From Methylomonas sp. (GTDB taxonomy: Bacteria > Pseudomonadota > Gammaproteobacteria > Methylococcales > Methylomonadaceae): a stretch of 64,000 nucleotides of DNA. Positions within the stretch are counted from its first letter, which is position 1. Each line of letters starts with the position of its first letter. The notes under the pieces were generated by a model. It did no database searches and had not been told where the DNA came from. It was given only the letters and a program-made list of their open reading frames with translations. A program made the translations under genes and the position numbers. The DNA lies in NCBI RefSeq assembly GCF_023228165.1, contig NZ_JALOBS010000023.1, positions 1-64,000 of the forward strand. The letters run 5' to 3'. Shown here piece by piece: positions 9,448 through 18,220 of the stretch.

Positions 9448-10416
9448 TTAACGGGTTGGGAAAACCATGGCGAATTCGCGCCGAGTCTGATTGGAAAAAC
9501 GTAGGCCTAAGTGATCGGCGGTACGTAAATTGACCGCGACCAGTAAATCCCTTAGTAACTTAACCGATTCGAATTTGCCCTTCGACTGCGTTTGCTGTAA
9601 GGCCAGATTGGCCAGGCTGCGGCCCATGCCGAAATTGTCAGGGTAAAGCGAAAACAGTGCGCCCTTGCGGACGTGATCCAGATTGCTGGAGAATACTACG
9701 AAGTTTTTCTCCCAGGCCTCCCTAAGTACTTCCGGCAGCAACGATTGTTCGTCCATGGCGGTGTTTTCGCGCGGCAACCATAAGGCAATGGAATTGTCCT
9801 TTACTTCCCGCAAAATCTGCTGGAACAATTCGGAGGAATCGCGCAGGTTTTCGGTTGGCTTGGCGTTCAAAATCAAGCCTCGTTCCAGGGCGGCTTGCTC
9901 GGCGTGATCAATTTCCCAGGCGGTTTGGCGAGAATCGTAGATGACCGTGACTTTCTTGATATTCGGCACCAGCTTGATCAAATGATCGAACATGGCTTCC
10001 GGGGCCGGTGTCAGACTGATGCCGGTCAACCCGCGCGGCACTTCGTTCGGCCGTATTATGGTGGCGCCGATCACTACCGGAAACACGGAGGACAAAGGCT
10101 TTGCGACTGCCAGCCCGGCCCGGCCCAAGGTGACGACCACGTCGATCCGGTCGTTTTTCAAAGTATTAATTAAGCGTTCGGCCGTGACAGTATCGCTTTC
10201 GTTTAACAGATAATGCCTGACAGGCTTGCCTAATTCCTGCTCCATGCCCCGGGCGATTTCCTGAAACACAGACAGGTAAGGTTCATGAACTTCAGGATAA
10301 ACAATGGCTACCGAAGGCGTATCCGCGCGCGAAACGACGCAGAAAGGCAGTAACCAAAACGCTAACCAGAGCGGAAAAAAGACTCGATAGAACAAAATGA
10401 CTCCTGGGTAACTCAA
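9448..10416 (-). CDS. Periplasmic binding protein of the ABC_sub_bind family, probably a sensor partner
   Basis: 322 residues with an N-terminal signal peptide (hydrophobic 12-28, cleavage near SRA). The mature part matches the ABC-transporter substrate-binding family found with tryptophan/tyrosine and other importers (COG2984-like): IVYPEVHEPYLSVF, VVVTLGRAGL, PVVIGATI, VTVIYDS. No permease or ATPase gene is next to it. It is sandwiched between a TonB receptor (upstream) and the giant hybrid kinase (3 bp downstream), which suggests it binds a ligand and signals rather than feeding a transporter. The ligand cannot be read from the sequence. Confidence 0.8.
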   Translation of the reverse strand: MSYPGVILFYRVFFPLWLAFWLLPFCVVSRADTPSVAIVYPEVHEPYLSVFQEIARGMEQELGKPVRHYLLNESDTVTAERLINTLKNDRIDVVVTLGRAGLAVAKPLSSVFPVVIGATIIRPNEVPRGLTGISLTPAPEAMFDHLIKLVPNIKKVTVIYDSRQTAWEIDHAEQAALERGLILNAKPTENLRDSSELFQQILREVKDNSIALWLPRENTAMDEQSLLPEVLREAWEKNFVVFSSNLDHVRKGALFSLYPDNFGMGRSLANLALQQTQSKGKFESVKLLRDLLVAVNLRTADHLGLRFSNQTRREFAMVFPTR

Positions 10417-10445
10417 TATAAGCGTAATACCGTTAAGGGGTATGG

Positions 10446-12641
10446 CTAAAATTTAATATTGACTTCGCCGTAAAAATGCCGGGATGCCAGTGGTAAGTCG
10501 TTGGGTATAGCGGCTTGCGGGTTGCCGGCCAAGCTAGGTTCCCGAGCGCTGACATCGAACAAATTGCGCACCGAAAAGGCTACTTCGACATGTTCAAGTA
10601 TATTGTGCCGACGCAGAGTCAAATCTACCCAAGTATAGTCGGCTACCGGCTGACGTGTGTCGCCAAAACTACGGGCGCGGCCGATTATCCATTTGGCTTG
10701 CGGGCTGACACTCCAGTCCGGCAGAAATTCCCAATTGGCGCGCAAATAAACCTGGTGGTGCGGCGCGTAGCCCGCATCGTGGTCTAAGGCTTCGTCGCGG
10801 TTGCGTTGATAAGCGTAATTGCCGACGATTTTTAAGGTGTCTGTCGCCTGCCATTCCGCCTCCAGCTCCGTGCCGTAACCTTGTTGAGTTCCGGCGTTGC
10901 GGGCCATCGATGTCGTGGCATTGCTGTCCGGCACGAAGCGGATGATGTCCTTCCACCAGTAACCGAAGAAATTCAAGCCCAGACGCAGGCTGTCGGCCGG
11001 GCGGTAATCGAAACCCAGTTCGATATTTTGCATTGTTTCCGGTTTCAGGGCCGGATTGCCGAGCTGTGCCGGGTTGTTGATAATATACATCTCCTGGAAT
11101 GACGGCGCCCGGAAGGCCGAGCCGTACATCAATTTGGCGGTCAGGTCGTAGCTGGCCTCCCAAATCAGCGCCGCGCGCGGATTGAAGGTATTGCCGAAAT
11201 CCGAATAATGGTCGTAACGGGCACCGGCTGTCAATGTCCAGTCGTTGGCGAAATTCCACTGGTCCTGTAAAAACAGATAGGCCACTTTTCGATCCACTTC
11301 CGGAATAAAGGTGGATGAGGTGCCGGAGACGTCGGTTAGTGGTATGCCGGGTAACGACGGTATCGGTGTGCCGGTGGTGGGATCGATGCCGAAGTTTTGG
11401 CTGACGTTGGCTTTGAAGAGGCTGTCGTAATTAAAACCGATACCGCTGCGCAGTTGGTGCTGCTGGAAACCGCTGTAAGCGAAGGATTGGCTGATGCGGA
11501 CATGGCGTTCCCAAACTTCCGGGTTGCCGATGTATCCGTTAGGGAACGTTACCGGCGCGCCGGCGCCGATCTGACCGTTGGCGCCGATCGGCAACGTGGT
11601 ACCGGCCGGAAATAGAGTCAGGTTGCGCTCGATTTCCTGACTGGTTTCGAAATAGCTGAGCTGAGTGGTCAGGTCCCAGTTATCGATTTCGTCGGTATGG
11701 TAAGTCAGGTCGGCGTTCCAGCGGTCGCTGGCATAGCGGTTGACCGGGTCCAAGGCCTGGGCTATGCCGGCACCGTTACCGAAATTGCTGCGGTGTTGCA
11801 AACCGCCGCGAAACCGCCAGTTACCGCGCGACAAATCCAGCCTGGCATCCAGATTATCCCGCGACAGATTGACCGGTCCGGGTGCCAACGAAGCCCGGGA
11901 GCCTAAGTTCAGACTGTCGAACTGGCTTTGCAAATCGGAGTCGACAATCGCGCGTTGGCCGTTGCTCAGGTGGGATTGCAGGGACAGCGCCACGTCGAAG
12001 CCTGCCCATTCGCCGCCGTGTAGCGCCCAGCTGTCGTAGGTGTCGAAACTGCCGACCCGGCCGCCGACCTGGGTGCCGTCGATGTCCTGGCGGGTTTTGG
12101 TAATGACGTTGATCACCCCGGCGAAGGCGTCGGCGCCGTATACCGCCGAGCCTGGCCCGCGTACCACTTCGATCCGGGCAATGTTTTGGATCGGCATGCC
12201 GCCCCACACTTCGCTACGGCTGCCGGTATACGAGTTGGTGATCGGAATTCCGTTGATCATCATCAACACTTGCTGGTTGAACTGCGAATAAATGCCGCGA
12301 AAGGTGTAGATGGGGTTGTAGCCGATGCTACTGCGTTCGACGTGAAGGCCCGGCACGGTTTCCAGGGCTTCGTCGATGTCGGTGGCGCCGATCTGCTTGA
12401 TGTCGGCGGCGGTGATTACGGTAGCGATGGATGGGGCCTTGGAGATAGGTTGTTGATAACCGCTGGCGATGCTGACCATTTCCTCGCCACCGTATATCTG
12501 CGACAGGGCCTTTTCCTCTTCCTCAAGCGAGATCGGTTGTGCTAGCGCATGAGTGCTAAGGCTGGCGGCGCAGGCCAGCAATTGCATGCGTTGTGACAAA
12601 ACGAACGTCGGTTTGGGTACATTCACGTTTACAAAACTCAC
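10446..12641 (-). CDS. TonB-dependent outer-membrane receptor
   Basis: 731 residues: a signal region ending around ALAQP, a TonB-box-like stretch (EEMVSIASGYQQ near 54-66), a plug domain (APSIATVITAADIKQIGATDIDEAL; FRGIYS; VRGPGSAVYGADAFAGVINVITK) and a 22-strand barrel ending in the aromatic terminus HFYGEVNIKF. It is first of three genes with the binding protein and hybrid kinase. The plug is of the colicin I/vitamin B12 receptor type. The substrate is unknown; there are no iron-box or haem motifs that would settle it. The ATG at 12641 follows a modest ribosome site; the N-terminus before ALAQP is longer than a normal signal peptide. Confidence 0.88.
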   Translation of the reverse strand: MSFVNVNVPKPTFVLSQRMQLLACAASLSTHALAQPISLEEEEKALSQIYGGEEMVSIASGYQQPISKAPSIATVITAADIKQIGATDIDEALETVPGLHVERSSIGYNPIYTFRGIYSQFNQQVLMMINGIPITNSYTGSRSEVWGGMPIQNIARIEVVRGPGSAVYGADAFAGVINVITKTRQDIDGTQVGGRVGSFDTYDSWALHGGEWAGFDVALSLQSHLSNGQRAIVDSDLQSQFDSLNLGSRASLAPGPVNLSRDNLDARLDLSRGNWRFRGGLQHRSNFGNGAGIAQALDPVNRYASDRWNADLTYHTDEIDNWDLTTQLSYFETSQEIERNLTLFPAGTTLPIGANGQIGAGAPVTFPNGYIGNPEVWERHVRISQSFAYSGFQQHQLRSGIGFNYDSLFKANVSQNFGIDPTTGTPIPSLPGIPLTDVSGTSSTFIPEVDRKVAYLFLQDQWNFANDWTLTAGARYDHYSDFGNTFNPRAALIWEASYDLTAKLMYGSAFRAPSFQEMYIINNPAQLGNPALKPETMQNIELGFDYRPADSLRLGLNFFGYWWKDIIRFVPDSNATTSMARNAGTQQGYGTELEAEWQATDTLKIVGNYAYQRNRDEALDHDAGYAPHHQVYLRANWEFLPDWSVSPQAKWIIGRARSFGDTRQPVADYTWVDLTLRRHNILEHVEVAFSVRNLFDVSAREPSLAGNPQAAIPNDLPLASRHFYGEVNIKF

Positions 12642-12705
12642 GGTTATTTATGATTAACATTGGCCGGATCGGGGCAACCCGCCGGCGAATTTGATCTATT
12701 TTAGT

Positions 12706-13530
12706 TCAAAGCGCGCGGTTTGCCTTTGATCGGGCCCAAGCTCGCTTGGGCGGGCCAGCATACAAAACATGGTCGCAAGGGAGAGGATAGAGCGTACCTT
12801 CCGTGCGGTAGCTGGCTTCGATGTAGCCGGGCGGCATGCCGGCTAGAAATACCGGAAAGACGAATAAGTATAGTTCCCGCGCATTGAGACCCAAGTCCGA
12901 ACCTAATGCGGCTACCAGCGCCGCATAATTCATCCGCATCCGCCAGCGGCCGTGCAAAAGTTTATCTTCCACCGCGAGTGCCAGTTTGAGGTAAGGGCCG
13001 TTATGTAGGTTCAGCTCGGCGGCCAGATTAAGCAAGGGTTGGATGCGCTCGTCGCTGTTGACCAGCGGTCGGCCGTAACCGCCGATATTGCGGTGTCTCG
13101 CCAGCTCTTCGCGAATACACTGCTCCAAATTTTCACCTTGGTCGAGCTGTTCTAGGCAACGATTGAAAAATGCAACGGCGCGTTGCATAGGTGGGCCACC
13201 GTAAATGGAGGCTTCCGAAACCGCCAAGGCCGCCGCGATCCCCAACATACCCGAACTGCGGGTACTGCCGGCCAGGGCGGCGACCCGGTTATTCCACAGT
13301 CGCACATCGGCGTAACTGGTGTAAGACCATAGTGCGTTCATCAGCCGTAATTGCGCTTGGCTGAAGTGTCGGCCGGTAATGCCGAACACATACAGCGCCA
13401 GCCAGTCCATATCTTTCAAGTCTTCATGCAGATTTTGGCCGCGATAGATAACGTGGCTGCCGGGATAAAAAGTACCCATGCGGCTTTTCAAAACGCCGAC
13501 GTGCTCGTTCAGTAAATCCGGTCCGTTCAT
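12706..13530 (-). CDS. Citrate-synthase-fold protein B (catalytic histidines not conserved)
   Basis: 274 residues, far shorter than citrate synthase (about 380-430) and closer to a citryl-CoA-lyase-like core. The stretch LWNNRVAALAGSTRSSGMLGIAAALAVSEASIYGGP aligns in style with the citrate synthase segment leading to HGGA, but the histidine is a Tyr (IYGGP, 109-113). The second histidine loop (GFGHRVY in synthases) reads GYGRPL at 151-156. It starts inside the stop of protein A with a 4-bp overlap, so the two are made together and may form a heteromer. Last gene of a four-gene operon with a TPP enzyme and an SDR. The fold call is inference from motif spacing; activity is unknown. Confidence 0.65.
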   Translation of the reverse strand: MNGPDLLNEHVGVLKSRMGTFYPGSHVIYRGQNLHEDLKDMDWLALYVFGITGRHFSQAQLRLMNALWSYTSYADVRLWNNRVAALAGSTRSSGMLGIAAALAVSEASIYGGPPMQRAVAFFNRCLEQLDQGENLEQCIREELARHRNIGGYGRPLVNSDERIQPLLNLAAELNLHNGPYLKLALAVEDKLLHGRWRMRMNYAALVAALGSDLGLNARELYLFVFPVFLAGMPPGYIEASYRTEGTLYPLPCDHVLYAGPPKRAWARSKANRAL

Positions 13531-14339
13531 GCGGTTTGCTCCTCGGTAGCGCTTTCCAAGTCGACGACGCCGAACGGAAATTTTTTATACCCCAGCGCTC
13601 GCTGCTCCAGAGCGTGAGCCGCCGCGCCGGGTAGCCGCAGCAACAGATACAGCATTTCACTTTGTTCCGGATTAAATTCCAGATCGGCAAGCGCGGCGGC
13701 GGCGACGCCGGACAGGGACAATGGCCGGCCCGCCGCCGCTTCCATCTCAGGCAAATATTGTTGTAACCAGGGCAGGCGTGGGCCGGCACCGTAACCGGCC
13801 AGACAAGCCAAGGTCTGCCTGACCGGTGTTGCGGTCCCGAGGCCGTGAGGGTCGAATCCCGGCGGATGTTCCGGAGCCGGCCAGATGCCGTTCGCCAGCT
13901 CGCTTGTATTGGCAAGCCACCCTTGCCAGGCGGCAAGATTGGTTCCGCAGCTTGCCCAGCCACTTGCTGCGCTGTACACCTCGCGCGCACCGCCCAGTTG
14001 CCCGGCGCCTACCGCCAATGCGGCCATTAAGGACGAGGCCGCGGTGGAACCGCAAACGCCGCCGCACATGGCTGCATGCACGGATGGCTCGCGCGGGCCG
14101 GGATTGGCCAAGGCCAGAGCCAAACTCTCCAATAACTCGGTTTGCGCGGGCGTCGGCGGGTCCGGCATAAACAGCAGATACAACATCTCCGCCCAGCGGG
14201 CTTGCCCCAGCATTTCGCCGTAAACATCGTAGCCCCGGCAGTAGGCGGTCCTTGCGGCAAAGGGATTGTCGGGCTCGGCGTCCTCATGCCAAATGCTGCT
14301 GCGGACGGTATTCGGGTTTTCGTCGCTACTCATCCCCAT
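13527..14339 (-). CDS. Citrate-synthase-fold protein A (catalytic histidine not conserved)
   Basis: 270 residues. The N-terminal part (GYDVYGEMLGQARWAEMLYLLF) matches the family region in which small-domain residues lead into the helical core, and SVHAAMCGGVCGSTAASSLMAALAVGAGQLGGARE corresponds to the synthase stretch ending in HGGA, with Leu in place of His (LGGARE, 115-120). It lies 3 bp after the SDR stop and overlaps protein B by 4 bp. Paired, divergent citrate-synthase homologues fit a two-subunit enzyme, possibly a CoA-ester or C-C condensing/cleaving activity, or a non-catalytic acyl binder. Substrate unknown. Confidence 0.62.
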   Translation of the reverse strand: MGMSSDENPNTVRSSIWHEDAEPDNPFAARTAYCRGYDVYGEMLGQARWAEMLYLLFMPDPPTPAQTELLESLALALANPGPREPSVHAAMCGGVCGSTAASSLMAALAVGAGQLGGAREVYSAASGWASCGTNLAAWQGWLANTSELANGIWPAPEHPPGFDPHGLGTATPVRQTLACLAGYGAGPRLPWLQQYLPEMEAAAGRPLSLSGVAAAALADLEFNPEQSEMLYLLLRLPGAAAHALEQRALGYKKFPFGVVDLESATEEQTA

Positions 14340-14342
14340 TCC

Positions 14343-15101
14343 TTAAGGTAAACATACTAAAGTCATGCCACCGTCGACGACAATTTCTTCGCCGACCACA
14401 TAGGCCGAGTCTTCGCAAGCCAGAAACAAGGCTACCTTGGCGACCTCGTCCGGCGCACCGAAGCGTTTGATCGGCGAGCGAGCCTCGATATCATTTTTGA
14501 TGGCCTGAAAAACCTCGCCGGGTAATGGCAGGCGGTTGAAACCCTCGGTATCGATCGGGCCGGGATTGATGGCGTTGACCCGAATGCCGTGTTCTATCAA
14601 TGTTAAGGCCAGCGATTGCACCAGCGAGCGTAGGGCAGCCTTACTGGCTGCATAAATACTGAAATTCGGCGTACCGCTGCGATTGGTGATGGAGGTGGTC
14701 ACGATGATGGAGGCGCCCGGGTTTAGTAGCGGCAAAGCTTTCTGGATGGTAAAAAACACCCCTTTAAAGTTAACCCGCATGATATTGTCGAATTGTTCTT
14801 CCGTGGTCATTTCCAGCGGGGTGGGTTCGGCAATGCCCGCGTTCAGAAACAATACATCCAGCTTGTCGTAATGCTGTTTGACCCGGGTCAGCAGGGTTTC
14901 GATATCGTTCAGGCAGCCGGCCTCACTGGCAATAGTCACGGCGGCGTCGCCCAATTGCTGTTGGGCGGCGGTCAGCCGGTCAGGGTCTCGCCCGGTAATC
15001 GCCAGCCGGGCGCCTCCCGCGATGAAAAGCCGGGCCGTTGCCAATCCTATACCGCTGGAACCGCCGGTAATCAATACTGTTTTGCCTTCGAGTTTTCGCA
15101 T
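14343..15101 (-). CDS. Short-chain dehydrogenase/reductase
   Basis: Classical SDR of about 252 residues. The Rossmann glycine motif GGSSGIG is at 13-19, NAG at 87-89, and the catalytic triad S137, Y150, K154 (YAASK) is complete. The C-terminus (VVGEEIVVDGGMTLV) is typical. It is preceded by AGGAGACAG, which fixes the ATG at 15101; a longer in-frame opening at 15146 lies inside the upstream gene. It sits 4 bp after the TPP enzyme and 3 bp before citrate-synthase-like protein A. TGRD at 37-40 after the second strand leaves the NAD/NADP preference open. It probably reduces or oxidises a carbonyl made by the TPP enzyme. Confidence 0.88.
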   Translation of the reverse strand: MRKLEGKTVLITGGSSGIGLATARLFIAGGARLAITGRDPDRLTAAQQQLGDAAVTIASEAGCLNDIETLLTRVKQHYDKLDVLFLNAGIAEPTPLEMTTEEQFDNIMRVNFKGVFFTIQKALPLLNPGASIIVTTSITNRSGTPNFSIYAASKAALRSLVQSLALTLIEHGIRVNAINPGPIDTEGFNRLPLPGEVFQAIKNDIEARSPIKRFGAPDEVAKVALFLACEDSAYVVGEEIVVDGGMTLVCLP

Positions 15102-15105
15102 GGAT

Positions 15106-16980
15106 TTATCTGTCTCCTGTGTTAACCAAAACCCGCATCCGCACATTCATGGGCGGTTCTTCTTCGGGATCTATGTATACATCCAGCAAGGTCGGCCCCT
15201 TGTAGGCGCAGATGGCGGGGATGTCCAGTTTTGCCAGGTCTTCCGGTGAACGGATGGTATGCGCAACGGCACCCAATGCCCGGGCCAGGGCGGCGAAATC
15301 GTTGGGCGGTAGATCGCAACCGATTTGCTCGGCACCGGCCATGCGTTGACCGTGCTTGACCATGCCCAAGGATTGGTCGTTGAGTACCACGAAGACGATG
15401 CTGACCTTTTCGGCGACGGCCACCGAGATCTCCTGGCCGTTCATCAACATGCTGCCGTCGCCGGTAATGCAGACCACCGGGTCCTTTCGATTGGCGACCG
15501 CGGTACCGACCGCACCGCCTATGGCCCAGCCCATCGCGGCAAAGTTCATGGTTACCCGCAACCAGCCGCCGTCAGTTTTGCGCTGGCCGGGCGAGATTTT
15601 GCGTCCCCCGCCGCCCAACCGTCTTTCGCCCATGCGCCGGTCTATGCCGGAATGTAAATAGTGCACCGACCAGGATACGCTGTTACCGGTATCGGCCAGA
15701 AAGCGGGTGGTCGGCGGAAATATCAAGCCCAGCTCCTTCATCAGTCGTTGCGGTTTAATCGGCACAGCATCGCTTTCGTATTTCTCCGGTTCCATGAGCA
15801 TCAAGTGAGGTTCCCAATGCGCGGCGTTGTTATCGCGGGATTGGCGATGGCGGGCATATTCGAAATTGTCGGATTTTTGTTGATTGTGTAATTGCTCCAC
15901 CAGTCGGCTGAAGATCGATTGGATACGACCGCGCACATGCAGTTTGGCCATGGGCGTGCGAGACAGATGTTCTTCCGATTCGTCGATATGTACCAGGCGG
16001 TTATTTAATACGCTGTCGCTCCAGCCGCCGCTGTTCCATTCGCCCATGTTGGCGCCTATGGCCAGAATCAGGTCGACCGATGCATCCCGCAGGGCCGCTT
16101 CGGCCGAATTATGGCCGCCGAAACCGAATACACCCCGAAACAATGGGTGTCTGGGGTTAACCAGGCCTTTGCCGTCCGGGGTGGTGACGATGACTGTTCC
16201 TTTCAATGCAGCAAACTGCAAAATCGAGCCTATCGCTTCACCGCACAAACCGCCGATCAGTAAGACTACGTTCCGAGCCGTGGTCAGCATGTCCCGCAGG
16301 TGTTCGATGGCATCGTTATCCACCATGGAAGATGGAGCTAAAAGATTTCTCAAGTCGTAGGAGGGTTCATGACGAGCGCTGGGGCTGCGGAAGATATCGA
16401 CCGGAACCGTTAGATGAGAGGGGCCTTTCGGCGCGCGCACCGCGCGTTGCAAGGCGGTCACCAGTTTGGCTTCCAGTTGTTTGGGGTGGGAGACCAAGGA
16501 GTTATAGCGGGTACAGTGGCGAAACATACCCAGGGTGTTGATACCGGTACAGGACGATTCTTGCAGCGGGTTTTTGCCGAAGGCTGGCAGAGCCGGTTGT
16601 CCGGTAATGACCAGCATCGGAATATTATTATCGTAGGCGCAGGCAACGCCGGTGATCAGATTAGTGGCACCCGGTCCGGAGGTGGAGCAGCAGACGCCGA
16701 TCTTGCCGCTTTCGCGCGCATAACCGTCGGCCATGAAGGCGGCTCCGGCCTCATGACGGGCCAAAATGTGGCGGATACGGCCGCGGCGGGTGCTTCTGGC
16801 AATGGCGTTATAAAACGGTTCGATCGCGCCGCCCGGAACCCCGAATACGTATTCGATTTCCAATTGTTCCAGATATTCCACCAATAAGTCCGCGACATCC
16901 TTGGGAGAGGGCGGTTTGCCTTCGGGATTTCCCCCGCTTAACTCCGGTTGATTGTGAATAAGAGAAATGAGAGCATTCAT
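15106..16980 (-). CDS. Thiamine-diphosphate enzyme, acetolactate-synthase-like large subunit
   Basis: 624 residues with all three TPP-enzyme domains. The catalytic Glu is E77 in RHEAGAAFMADGYAR, followed by TSGPGATNLITG, and the TPP/Mg motif GDGSMLMN lies near 506 with NDQSLGMVKHGQ after it. It resembles acetolactate synthase and the ScyA-type relatives. Odd points are an N-terminal extension of about 25 residues and a basic, Gly-rich insert near 440-465 (RRMGERRLGGGGRK) before the C-terminal domain. No ilvN-type regulatory subunit is next to it, which argues against a standard branched-chain amino acid role. First gene of the operon TPP enzyme-SDR-CS-like A-CS-like B. Confidence 0.85.
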   Translation of the reverse strand: MNALISLIHNQPELSGGNPEGKPPSPKDVADLLVEYLEQLEIEYVFGVPGGAIEPFYNAIARSTRRGRIRHILARHEAGAAFMADGYARESGKIGVCCSTSGPGATNLITGVACAYDNNIPMLVITGQPALPAFGKNPLQESSCTGINTLGMFRHCTRYNSLVSHPKQLEAKLVTALQRAVRAPKGPSHLTVPVDIFRSPSARHEPSYDLRNLLAPSSMVDNDAIEHLRDMLTTARNVVLLIGGLCGEAIGSILQFAALKGTVIVTTPDGKGLVNPRHPLFRGVFGFGGHNSAEAALRDASVDLILAIGANMGEWNSGGWSDSVLNNRLVHIDESEEHLSRTPMAKLHVRGRIQSIFSRLVEQLHNQQKSDNFEYARHRQSRDNNAAHWEPHLMLMEPEKYESDAVPIKPQRLMKELGLIFPPTTRFLADTGNSVSWSVHYLHSGIDRRMGERRLGGGGRKISPGQRKTDGGWLRVTMNFAAMGWAIGGAVGTAVANRKDPVVCITGDGSMLMNGQEISVAVAEKVSIVFVVLNDQSLGMVKHGQRMAGAEQIGCDLPPNDFAALARALGAVAHTIRSPEDLAKLDIPAICAYKGPTLLDVYIDPEEEPPMNVRMRVLVNTGDR

Positions 16981-17416
16981 GTTTTCCTCTGTATTAAAAA
17001 TGGGGTGTCATTGTTGGCCGACCGGGGCCGGATAATGGTGCTCTATGCCATAAGCAGATGAGCGTCCTGATTACGCACTGGACTAGCGGTGCCGGTGCCG
17101 TTCGAAACCAAGAGTGTAGAGTAGAGATTGCGGCTTGCAAAGGTATGGCGCTGTATTTTCGGATGGAATGCCCAGATTTTCCGGGCATCTCGGCTTATAG
17201 CGCGCGGATAGGTAGGCGGAAAGCAGGGAAACGGGTTTTGCCGCGCAATTAAGCCATTGGCTTACTAGCGCTTGCAGAGTAGTGGAGCGCCAGGTGTTAC
17301 GCGAAAATACCCGAGTGGTAGCGCTTATAACGGCTTATTTCCGCCTTCGCTGGCGAGATTGATGTGAATTGTTAGAGATGGGTTAGTTTAGCGGCGATTG
17401 TGTTTGGCAGAACCGG
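16981..17416. other. 436-bp intergenic region upstream of the TPP-enzyme operon
   Basis: No convincing gene on either strand. It contains a hairpin ATGCCC-N9-GGGCAT at 17168-17188, which would fall in the leader of the leftward TPP-enzyme operon. The right part (17250-17410) is also the 3' flank of the leftward anti-sigma gene. I see no riboswitch consensus. Confidence 0.4.
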
Positions 17417-17617
17417 TTATGACTTTTTGCCGAAACGGTTTTCTAAATTGGTACCGAATCGGCGGGCTGCTTTACGCATAAATTGCGTCTGCAGCTGGAA
17501 GTTGCGACAGCTAGAGCACATCGAAATATGCAGGCGGATCTCCAGTCGTTCCCGCCAATTTAAGGGTTTGTCCAGGCCCTGGGACACCAGCGCGGAAATT
17601 TCGCGGCAACTACGCAT
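17417..17617 (-). CDS. Small zinc-finger (zf-HC2-like) anti-sigma factor candidate
   Basis: 66 residues beginning MRSCREISALVSQGLDKPL. The core HISMCSSCRNF gives the HxxxCxxC zinc-finger anti-sigma signature, and the N-terminal CREIS segment is also typical. There is no transmembrane segment, so it would be a soluble regulator. AGGAGAAATAAC precedes the ATG at 17617, while the longer frame from 17698 lies inside the sigma gene. It starts 1 bp after the sigma-factor stop. Likely binds and restrains the adjacent ECF sigma factor; metal or redox control is an inference from the cysteines. Confidence 0.8.
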   Translation of the reverse strand: MRSCREISALVSQGLDKPLNWRERLEIRLHISMCSSCRNFQLQTQFMRKAARRFGTNLENRFGKKS

Positions 17618-17618
17618 G

Positions 17619-18209
17619 TTATTTCTCCTGTTTTTGGCTATGGAACCAGCGGATTTCCAGACATTCGCGCAGTCTGAGCCGGGCTCTGTGCATAACAACC
17701 CAATAATTGGCTTCGCTTAAGCCGATTTCCTGGCAGATTTCATCGGCTTCCAGACCGACTAATTCCCGCAACATGAATACCTTGGCCATTTTCGGCGGCA
17801 GATTGTTTTGGCAGACCTCGTAGACGGCCCAAAACTCCTGTTGTTTAAATGCCGCTTCCGGATCGTTCCAGGTGCTTGGGCCGCTGTTCCAATGGCCGTT
17901 GCTCATAAAAAAAGCGTCTTCATCCATGTCTGTATCCTCGGCATCAAACTGGTTGATATCGGAAAAAGGCACGTCATTGGTACTACGCCGCCAATGGTCG
18001 GCGATTTTGTGTTTCAAAATACCGATCAGCCAGGTGCGCAAGCCCGCCTTGCCGGCAAAGCTGGCCGAGCTTTGCCAGGCTGACAACAACGTTTCCTGCA
18101 CTGCGTCGTCGGCCAATTCGGCATCCCGCATTTGTAGCAGGGCGTAACGGAATAATACCGGCCGGTGCTCCGCCAAAATGCGCTCGCTCAATGGATTTTT
18201 TGTCATCGT
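17619..18209 (-). CDS. ECF-type RNA polymerase sigma factor
   Basis: About 196 residues. Region 2 (RYALLQMRDAELADDAVQETLLSAW...LRTWLIGILKHKIADHWRR) and region 4 (LPPKMAKVFMLRELVGLEADEIC...VVMHRARLRLRECL) are clear, joined by an acidic linker. I start at ATG 18209 (MTKNPLSER), 11 bp after the upstream methyltransferase stop, rather than at 18275 inside it. It is followed directly by a zf-HC2 anti-sigma gene and preceded by arsM in the same direction, so the three are probably one transcript. The target promoters are unknown. Confidence 0.88.
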   Translation of the reverse strand, partial: TMTKNPLSERILAEHRPVLFRYALLQMRDAELADDAVQETLLSAWQSSASFAGKAGLRTWLIGILKHKIADHWRRSTNDVPFSDINQFDAEDTDMDEDAFFMSNGHWNSGPSTWNDPEAAFKQQEFWAVYEVCQNNLPPKMAKVFMLRELVGLEADEICQEIGLSEANYWVVMHRARLRLRECLEIRWFHSQKQEK

Positions 18210-18220
18210 GGCAGTCGGGT

